A stretch of DNA of 5,935 nucleotides, taken from positions 1 to 5,935 of the forward strand of contig CAZOHN010000215.1 of assembly GCA_964579325.1 (NCBI GenBank), read 5' to 3'. The stretch comes from CAZOHN01 sp964579325. GTDB lineage: Bacteria; Pseudomonadota; Alphaproteobacteria; Rhodobacterales; Rhodobacteraceae. The translations under genes were made by a program, and so were the position numbers. Each line of letters begins with the position of its first letter. The stretch's first letter is position 1. This document shows positions 1-4,766 of this stretch, in pieces. A model generated the notes under the pieces. That model ran no database searches, was not told where the DNA came from, and worked only from the letters and a program-made list of their open reading frames with translations.

Positions 1-2
1 GG

Positions 3-19
3 GCGAGCGTTACGCCCGC
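3..19 (-). terminator. Possible terminator stem downstream of lnt
   Basis: On the minus strand, 12 nt past the lnt stop, GCGGGCG and CGCTCGC can pair (7 bp with one G-T wobble) around a TAA loop. The window ends two bases later, so the uridine run that would mark an intrinsic terminator cannot be seen. It could equally be a chance GC-rich hairpin or lie in the leader of the next gene. Bases 1-31 contain no other signal. Confidence 0.25.
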
Positions 20-31
20 GTCTGGGTGCGG

Positions 32-1558
32 TCAATCCGATTTTCGGCCGCTTCCCAGCATGAAGACGGCCATGAGAGCGGCAATCGCCGCAAACGCCGG
101 CCAGTCGCCGGTGCGCGCATAGGCCGTCGGCGGCAGCGCGGCCGGGATCGCTTCGTCGAAATGCCCCTCGACACCCAGGGGCAGCGCCGAAACGATGCGA
201 CCCTTCGGATCGATCACCGCCGATATTCCGGTATTCGCGGCACGGACCACTGGAAGTCCCTGCTCGACCGCGCGCATCCGCGCTTGCGCAAGGTGCTGGT
301 AGGGCCCGGCGATCTCTCCGAACCAGGCGTCGTTGGTGACATGAAGGATCCAGTCGGGCCGCTCCTCCGTGCGGAGGTTGCCCGGAAAGATCGCCTCGTA
401 GCAGATCAGGGGGAGGACGAGGCCGGCCCCCTTGACGGAGAGAATTGCGGGTCCGGCGCCGGCCGTGAACGCGGCCCCCTCGCTCGCCGCGAGCCCGTTG
501 ATTCCCAACCGGGCGAAGAGATCGCCGAATGGCATGTACTCGCCGAACGGCGTGAGGTGATGCTTGTCGTAGACCTGTGCAACGGCACCACCCGCCATCG
601 TGACGAAGAGACTGTTGTAGACCCGCCGGTCCTCGCGTCGGACGGCTCCGAACATCACGGGTCGTCCGCGGGCCGCGGCGTCGATCTCCAGAAGAATGTC
701 GCTGGCGCCATTGAGGGCGTAGGGCAGGGCGGTTTCAGGCCAAACGACCACGTCCGGCCCCCGGCCGATCTGCGGCGCGGCCGTTCTCGACAGCAACCGC
801 TCGATCCACTGCGACGCCATCTCCGCATCCCACTTGAGGCTCTGCTCGGCGTTCGGCTGAATCACGCGAACCGTGATCGGAAGCGATTGCACGGGGTCGG
901 GTGTCCGGAGGCGGGCGGCGCCGACGATGTCGGCGGCCGCGAGCCCGAGGAACCCGAATGCCGGCACGAGTAGCCAGTTGCCCTGGCGTCCGACCCAGAC
1001 CGTGCAGGCCGCCGCGGCAATCAGGGTTGCAAAAGTCAGCCCGAAAGGCCCGAACCAGGCAGCGACCTGCATCTGTGTTGTCCCCACCCAGATGTAGCCG
1101 ATCAGCGACCAGGGGAACCCCGTGAAGATGTAGGCGCGCAGCACCTCGACCCCGGCGAGGAAGCAGGCAAGGAGGAACGGGCGCCGCCAGTCCCGGCCGA
1201 ACCGCGCAGCAAGCGCGAAGGCGAGGGCCCAGAACAGCGCGAGACCGCCGGGCAGGAGGAGAAGCGCGAAGGGCGCCATCCAGCCATGTCGCGCCGGATC
1301 GACGAGAAAGGGTTCGACGATCCAGAACATCGAGCCGCCGAAATAGCCCAGACCTACCGCCCAGCCAGCCAGGGCGGCGGCCTTTGGGCTTTCGCATCGG
1401 CCTTCGAGCAGAAAGACCAGGGCGAGCGCGACGAGCGCCGCGGGCGTCCAGCCCAGCGGGGCGTGTCCGGTCGCAAGCACGAGCCCGAGCACGAAGGCGG
1501 GAGCGACCCTCCAGGCACCGAGATTGGAAGCACGCGAAGGGATCAGCGCCTCTGTCAT
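32..1558 (-). CDS. lnt: Apolipoprotein N-acyltransferase
   Basis: Lnt is an inner-membrane enzyme that moves an acyl chain from a phospholipid to the free N-terminal cysteine of apolipoproteins, the last step of lipoprotein maturation after Lgt and LspA. The 508-residue length matches the family. The N-terminal ~210 residues are a series of hydrophobic membrane segments (for example around 17-50, 62-80, 95-118 and 170-210). They are followed by a periplasmic nitrilase-like domain (about 228-470) and a last hydrophobic segment (about 485-502). The expected Glu-Lys-Cys triad is visible: E275 in WPETALPY, K332 in YDKHHLTPFGEYMPFG and C386 in PLICYEAIFPG. NDAWFG (409-414) is also typical. The ATG follows the corC TGA by one base (TGAGATG), with GGAG 4 nt before it, so translation is probably coupled to corC. 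It is the last gene of the visible cluster, the same place it has in E. coli. I see no truncation or missing key residue. Confidence 0.97.
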   Translation of the reverse strand: MTEALIPSRASNLGAWRVAPAFVLGLVLATGHAPLGWTPAALVALALVFLLEGRCESPKAAALAGWAVGLGYFGGSMFWIVEPFLVDPARHGWMAPFALLLLPGGLALFWALAFALAARFGRDWRRPFLLACFLAGVEVLRAYIFTGFPWSLIGYIWVGTTQMQVAAWFGPFGLTFATLIAAAACTVWVGRQGNWLLVPAFGFLGLAAADIVGAARLRTPDPVQSLPITVRVIQPNAEQSLKWDAEMASQWIERLLSRTAAPQIGRGPDVVVWPETALPYALNGASDILLEIDAAARGRPVMFGAVRREDRRVYNSLFVTMAGGAVAQVYDKHHLTPFGEYMPFGDLFARLGINGLAASEGAAFTAGAGPAILSVKGAGLVLPLICYEAIFPGNLRTEERPDWILHVTNDAWFGEIAGPYQHLAQARMRAVEQGLPVVRAANTGISAVIDPKGRIVSALPLGVEGHFDEAIPAALPPTAYARTGDWPAFAAIAALMAVFMLGSGRKSD

Positions 1559-1559
1559 C

Positions 1560-2471
1560 TCACTCCGCCGATGCTTGCGGCAGCCGGACCCGCAGGCGCT
1601 TGATCCGGCGGGGATCCGCGTCGATGACTTCGAACTCGGCGCCCGACGGGTGCGGGATCACCTCGCCCCTGGCCGGCACGCGGCCGATCATCATGAAAAC
1701 GAGGCCGCCCAGAGTGTCGATCTCTTCCTCGACTTCGGCCTCGGCCAGCTTGATGCCGGTCTCGGCCTCGAACTCGTCCAGCGGCGTTCGCGCCTGTGCG
1801 ACGTAGATGCCTGGCTTCTCCTCGCGCCAGAGCCGGTCCTCGGCGGTATCGTGTTCGTCCTCGATCTCGCCGACGACCTGCTCGATCAGGTCTTCGATGG
1901 TCACGAGGCCGTCTACTCCGCCATACTCGTCGATCACCAGCGCCATGTGGATCCGCTCGGACTGCATCTTCTGGAGCAGGATCCCAATCGGCATCGAGGG
2001 CGGTGCGAACAGAAGCGGGCGCAGGAGTTTCTTGAGGTTGAACCGCCCGCCGCCACCGTTGAAACCGTGCGTCAGCGCGAAGTCCTTGAGGTGGATGAGG
2101 CCGAGCGGGTGGTCGAGCGTCCCCTGGTAGACCGGAAGTCTTGAGTTTCCGGATTGCTTGAAGGCCGTGACAAGATCGTCCTTCGAGATGTCCAGTGGCA
2201 CGGCCTCGATCTCGACCGTGGGGATGGCCACGTCGTAGACCCTGAGCTTGCGCAGGTTTCCAAGACCCGCCGCCGGAGGACCCGCCGCCATCTGGCCATT
2301 CGCCTCGGTCTTGCCTTCTATGCCCTCGCCGTCGACGCTGTCGCTTCGGGCTTCTCCCTGGCCGAAGGCGCCGAATATGCGCCCGATCAGTCCCAGGGGG
2401 GTGCTTCGGTCTGTCTCCTCGACCGGCGCGCTCCGCGCCGCGAGAGACGACCCTTCAGTATCTTCGCCCAT
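1560..2471 (-). CDS. corC: CorC/YbeX family CBS-domain protein (hemolysin C-like)
   Basis: This is a cytosolic CorC/HlyC-type protein of 303 residues without membrane segments. The family is linked to Mg2+/Co2+ homeostasis, and E. coli YbeX also to ribosome metabolism; 'hemolysin' is a historical label. After a low-complexity N-terminus (1-70), a CBS pair spans about 79-205. It contains DVAIPTVEIEAV (80-91), SRLPVYQGTLDHPLGLIHLKD (first CBS) and MALVIDEYGGVDGLVTIEDL (second CBS, about 176-195). It ends in a CorC_HlyC transporter-associated domain (about 220-298) containing DTLGGLVF. A GTG in the same frame at 2492 would add seven residues. I prefer the ATG at 2471 because AAAGGA lies just upstream and related proteins, as I recall them, begin MG(D/E)..GSS. 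The residue after the conserved DVAIP is Thr, where Arg or Lys is usual, a minor deviation. It lies 42 nt after ybeY and one base before lnt, consistent with cotranscription. Confidence 0.93.
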   Translation of the reverse strand: MGEDTEGSSLAARSAPVEETDRSTPLGLIGRIFGAFGQGEARSDSVDGEGIEGKTEANGQMAAGPPAAGLGNLRKLRVYDVAIPTVEIEAVPLDISKDDLVTAFKQSGNSRLPVYQGTLDHPLGLIHLKDFALTHGFNGGGGRFNLKKLLRPLLFAPPSMPIGILLQKMQSERIHMALVIDEYGGVDGLVTIEDLIEQVVGEIEDEHDTAEDRLWREEKPGIYVAQARTPLDEFEAETGIKLAEAEVEEEIDTLGGLVFMMIGRVPARGEVIPHPSGAEFEVIDADPRRIKRLRVRLPQASAE

Positions 2472-2513
2472 CGTTCCTTTCCGTTCAATCACTCGGCCCT
2501 GCGGACCGATCCG

Positions 2514-3017
2514 TCAATATGGTGTGGGAATGCCCAGGCTGGCAAGTGTCTCGACCTCGATCCGTTCCATCAGTGCGGCATCTCCATCCATCTGGTGATC
2601 ATACCCCAGAAGGTGCAGAATTCCGTGAACGACAAGGTGGGAAACATGATGTTCGAAGGGGCGGCCTGCTTCGGCGGCCTCGCGCGCGCAGGTTTCGAAG
2701 GCAAGCGCGAGGTCGCCGAGGAACTCCGGGTCATCCGGACCGCCGGGCTCGGGCAGGTCCGGGCTCTCGCCCTCGACCCCCGCGCCGCGATCCTCCGAGG
2801 GCCAGGACAAGACATTGGTCGCTTGCGGTTTTCCGCGAAAACCGGCGTTCAGGACCGCGATGCGCGCGTCGTCGGCGCCGAGGATGGCCAGTTCGTACCC
2901 TGTGTCCTGCATCCCCAGCCGCACCAACGTCGCGCGTGCAGCGGAAGCGGCGAGCGAGGGCAGACCGGCCGCCTCCCACCGGGCATCCTCGATCACCGTC
3001 TCGGTGAGGTCAGCCAT
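2514..3017 (-). CDS. ybeY: Endoribonuclease YbeY (rRNA maturation factor)
   Basis: YbeY is a single-domain, zinc-dependent endoribonuclease needed for 16S rRNA 3'-end maturation and 70S quality control in several bacteria. The 167-residue protein carries the family's metal site HGILHLLGYDH (residues 131-141), with H131, H135 and H141 as ligands. It also has the conserved region FRGKPQATNVLSWP (60-73), which includes the conserved Arg61. Compared with the ~155-residue E. coli protein it carries an extra acidic, Pro/Gly-rich loop at about 74-97, common in alphaproteobacterial YbeY as far as I recall. I chose the ATG at 3017, giving MADLTETVIEDARW. The open frame extends to 3071, but that stretch is phoH coding sequence in another frame. 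The start overlaps the last 8 nt of phoH, and the nearest GAGG is about 15 nt away, so initiation is probably coupled to phoH termination. In E. coli, YbeY interacts with YbeZ, the upstream gene here. Confidence 0.96.
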   Translation of the reverse strand: MADLTETVIEDARWEAAGLPSLAASAARATLVRLGMQDTGYELAILGADDARIAVLNAGFRGKPQATNVLSWPSEDRGAGVEGESPDLPEPGGPDDPEFLGDLALAFETCAREAAEAGRPFEHHVSHLVVHGILHLLGYDHQMDGDAALMERIEVETLASLGIPTPY

Positions 3018-4020
3018 CGTTGCGGTCGTAGGCCTCGATGATCCGGGCGACGAGCGGGTGGCGGACCACATCCTTCGCGGAGAAGTAGTTGAAGCTCATC
3101 CCCTCCACCCCGGTCAGGATGCGCTCGGCCTCGGCGAGACCGCTGACCACGCCACGCGGGAGGTCGACCTGCGTCCGGTCGCCGGTGATGACCATGCGGC
3201 TGCCTTCGCCCAGGCGAGTGAGGAACATCTTCATCTGCATCGAGGTCGCGTTCTGCGCCTCGTCGAGCACCACAAAGGCGTTCGACAGCGTCCGTCCGCG
3301 CATGAAGGCGAGGGGCGCGATCTCGATCCGCCCTTCCTCCATCAGCTTCTGCACCTGCTTGCCGGGAAGGAAATCGTTCAGCGCGTCGTAGAGCGGGCGC
3401 ATGTAGGGGTCCATCTTCTCCTTCTCGGTGCCCGGAAGGAAGCCCAGCCGCTCACCCGCCTCGACCGCGGGGCGGCTGAGGATGATCTTGTCGACATGCC
3501 CGCCGATGAAGAGGTTCACCCCCACGGCCACGGCGAGATAGGTCTTGCCGGTGCCGGCCGGGCCGATGCCGAAGGCAAGCTCGTGCTTGAAGAGCGCCTG
3601 CACATAGGCCTTCTGCGCCTCGGTCCGCGGCTCGACGATCTTCTTGCGGGTGCCGACCTCGACGCGGCCGCCCTGGAACATTTCGAGCTGGTCGCCCGCG
3701 CGCGCGCCCGTGCCATCGGCCGACCGGCCCAGCCGGAGCGCCCCGTCGATGTCGCCCGACTCGAGTCCGCGCCCGGCCTCAAGCCGCGCGTAGAGCGATT
3801 CGAGCACATCCGCGGCCTTGTCGCGCGTCTTGCCGTCTCCGTGAACTGAAAGCTGGTTGCCGCGCCGGACGATCTGTACGCCGAGCTTGTGCTCGATCTG
3901 CGCGAGATTGCGGTCGTATTCGCCGCAAAGGTCGATCAGCAGCCGGTTGTTGGGGAACTCCAGGAGCGTTTCGTTGACGTCTCCGGGGGCGGGTGACGGC
4001 GTCAGTGCGCTGATGGGCAA
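3010..4020 (-). CDS. ybeZ: PhoH-like ATPase YbeZ
   Basis: This is a PhoH-family P-loop NTPase of the YbeZ type, thought to act with YbeY in RNA and ribosome metabolism. It is often annotated phoH. The 336-residue protein has an N-terminal region (about 18-120) with the family pattern LEFPNNRLLIDLCGEYDRNL followed by a KH-like segment. The ATPase core follows. Walker A is GPAGTGKT (153-160) and Walker B is VVLDEAQN (250-257). Between and after them lie SRPAVEAGERLGFLPG (182-197) and MVITGDRTQVDLP (276-288), all typical. The start is TTG at 4020. An in-frame TAG sits at 4032-4030, so no earlier start is possible, and AGGAG lies 6 nt upstream of the TTG. The protein then begins MPISALTP, which fits related proteins. 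Its last 8 nt overlap ybeY. A 112-nt gap separates it from the upstream pilin-like gene. A promoter there is possible, but I could not recognise one. Confidence 0.96.
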   Translation of the reverse strand: MPISALTPSPAPGDVNETLLEFPNNRLLIDLCGEYDRNLAQIEHKLGVQIVRRGNQLSVHGDGKTRDKAADVLESLYARLEAGRGLESGDIDGALRLGRSADGTGARAGDQLEMFQGGRVEVGTRKKIVEPRTEAQKAYVQALFKHELAFGIGPAGTGKTYLAVAVGVNLFIGGHVDKIILSRPAVEAGERLGFLPGTEKEKMDPYMRPLYDALNDFLPGKQVQKLMEEGRIEIAPLAFMRGRTLSNAFVVLDEAQNATSMQMKMFLTRLGEGSRMVITGDRTQVDLPRGVVSGLAEAERILTGVEGMSFNYFSAKDVVRHPLVARIIEAYDRNDG

Positions 4021-4026
4021 CTGGGT

Positions 4027-4032
4027 CTCCTA
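4027..4032 (-). promoter_or_regulatory. Shine-Dalgarno of phoH/ybeZ deciding a TTG start
   Basis: TAGGAG on the minus strand ends 6 nt before the TTG at 4020. Its TAG is also the in-frame stop that closes the reading frame upstream. There is no in-frame ATG or GTG in the first codons that would give a better match to the family N-terminus, so this site supports a genuine TTG initiation codon. Confidence 0.75.
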
Positions 4033-4091
4033 GCCGGGGTGCACACGACATATGGTGCCAACGAAGCGCGCTCAGGGCAAGCGACGACTCT

Positions 4092-4112
4092 GTGACACTC
4101 CAGCGGAGTCAC
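4092..4112 (-). repeat. Imperfect inverted repeat in the pilin-like/phoH gap
   Basis: On the minus strand GTGACTCC and GGAGTGTCAC can pair as two 4-bp blocks (GTGA/TCAC and CTCC/GGAG) with a 2-nt bulge and a GCT loop. It starts 20 nt past the stop of the pilin-like gene and ends 71 nt before the phoH TTG. No uridine run follows, so it is not a convincing intrinsic terminator. It might be a 3'-end stabiliser, a protein-binding site or chance. The rest of the 4021-4132 gap shows no clear promoter; CATATG near 4050 lacks a well-spaced -35 element. Confidence 0.35.
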
Positions 4113-4132
4113 GATCTGCCCGAAAAAGGGGC

Positions 4133-4669
4133 TTAGCAGTTGCCCCCGCCGCCGTCGGTCGTGACGACGCTGTTCGCGCCGCAACCGCCGCCGCCGCCAC
4201 CACCTCCGCCGCCCCCACCGGAACCGCCCGAACCGCCGGAGCCGCCGGAGCCACCGCCACCCATCGGGCCGCCTTCCTCGCCGTCGGTGCCCGTTCCGCC
4301 GCCACCGCCACCGCCGCCACCGCCACCACCGCCACCACCGGCGCCCGAGCCGCTGCCGGCTTCGCCACCTCGACCACCGCCGCCTGAATCGCCCTCGCCG
4401 CCACCGGTGCCGCCGGTCGCGCCGTCACCCTGTCCGCCGCCGTCCCCGTGGTTCGGGACGGACTGGGCGCTCTCGATCTTCATCGCGAGTTCCTGTGACG
4501 ACACTTCCGTTTGCCCGCGCACCCCGAAGATCACGACAAGAACGACGCCGAGCAATGCCGCCGCCAGGACCACCATCTCGGGCGTGACAGACCCGCTTTC
4601 GGAGCGCGCGAATCGCCGCAACCCTGCGGACTTGCCTGTCCCGCCCCTTGCTGTCTTCAGACCGACCAT
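4133..4669 (-). CDS. Pilin-like (class III signal) protein with glycine-rich tail
   Basis: I do not recognise this as a named protein. The 178-residue product has a basic leader (1-26; K5, R8, K13, R18, R19, R22) ending in SESG. SVTPEMVV follows, a fit to the class III prepilin-peptidase site with cleavage after G26 and Glu at +5 (E31). One hydrophobic helix spans about 32-50 (MVVLAAALLGVVLVVIFG). The segment 51-74 is polar (QTEVSSQELAMKIESAQ). The rest (75-178) is about 64% glycine, with 15 glycines at 111-125, a GGS-repeat stretch, and 12 glycines at 151-162. It ends in a cap between C163 and C178. The N-terminal third resembles the small Flp/TadE-like proteins of Rhodobacterales (DESGAVTVDWVVL type). 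I infer an inner-membrane protein, or pilus subunit after processing, with the tail outside the cytoplasm. The ATG has GAGG 8 nt upstream. The gene sits between miaB and ybeZ, where E. coli has none, and no pilus assembly genes are visible. An ordinary single-pass anchored protein is the alternative. Confidence 0.75.
   Translation of the reverse strand: MVGLKTARGGTGKSAGLRRFARSESGSVTPEMVVLAAALLGVVLVVIFGVRGQTEVSSQELAMKIESAQSVPNHGDGGGQGDGATGGTGGGEGDSGGGGRGGEAGSGSGAGGGGGGGGGGGGGGGTGTDGEEGGPMGGGGSGGSGGSGGSGGGGGGGGGGGGCGANSVVTTDGGGGNC
4184..4339 (-). repeat. Low-complexity polyglycine-coding tract
   Basis: This GGN-repeat DNA (CCN on the plus strand) encodes 12 glycines at 4184-4219 and 15 glycines at 4295-4339, separated by GGS repeats and a GTDGEEGGPM-like acidic spacer. 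Third codon positions mix GGC and GGT with occasional GGA and GGG, so it is not a pure trinucleotide repeat. Such tracts are prone to length change by replication slippage and to assembly error. The high glycine density continues more loosely up to about 4447. Confidence 0.9.
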
Positions 4670-4677
4670 ACTCGCAA

Positions 4678-4681
4678 CCTC
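4678..4681 (-). promoter_or_regulatory. Shine-Dalgarno of the pilin-like gene
   Basis: GAGG on the minus strand lies 8 nt before the ATG at 4669, a normal spacing. It supports independent translation of the pilin-like gene rather than readthrough from miaB. Confidence 0.55.
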
Positions 4682-4694
4682 ACACTCGACACCG

Positions 4695-4713
4695 AGCCCG
4701 GATCGTTCGGGCT
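4695..4713 (-). repeat. Small hairpin between miaB and the pilin-like gene
   Basis: AGCCCG and CGGGCT form a perfect 6-bp inverted repeat with a 7-nt loop, 25 nt before the ATG of the pilin-like gene and 53 nt after the miaB stop. No T-run follows on either strand, so it is not an intrinsic terminator. It could be a leader or 3'-end hairpin, an operator, or chance. I see no convincing promoter elsewhere in the 4670-4766 gap. Confidence 0.35.
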
Positions 4714-4766
4714 TGACTCAAATGCTGTAGGATTGGCTGGGCTGCAGTGAGGCCGTGGCGCGGCGG

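Noticed and set aside
26..973. A 315-codon plus-strand open frame opposite lnt.
   Set aside because: It is antisense to an intact lnt with its catalytic triad. Its sequence is charged low-complexity with no recognisable domain, as expected of a shadow frame in GC-rich DNA.
2472..2492. A GTG start for corC seven codons upstream.
   Set aside because: The ATG at 2471 has AAAGGA just upstream and gives the usual N-terminus; the GTG has only a weak AGGG-like site.
3018..3071. An 18-codon N-terminal extension of ybeY.
   Set aside because: The added residues are phoH coding sequence in another frame and do not match the YbeY family. The ATG at 3017 gives the expected N-terminus.
2154..3849. Long plus-strand open frames (2154-3041 and 2815-3849) opposite corC, ybeY and phoH.
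   Set aside because: They lie over well-supported genes, show no family motifs, and run across gene boundaries, typical of high-GC antisense frames.
4021..4132. A heat-shock (sigma-32) or sigma-70 promoter before phoH, as the ybeZ operon is heat-inducible in E. coli.
   Set aside because: CTTGCC and CCATAT occur, but about 20 nt apart, too far for a sigma-32 promoter, and no good -35/-10 pair was found.
4140..4730. A 196-codon plus-strand open frame rich in proline, opposite the glycine-rich gene.
   Set aside because: GGN codons read on the other strand give CCN, so polyproline is the automatic mirror of polyglycine. The minus-strand frame has a Shine-Dalgarno, a membrane helix and a signal motif; the plus-strand frame has none.
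4021..4766. The pilin-like gene as a recent mobile insertion.
   Set aside because: No transposase, target-site duplication, att-like repeat or tRNA edge is visible at either side, and the N-terminal part has the same GC-rich character as its neighbours.
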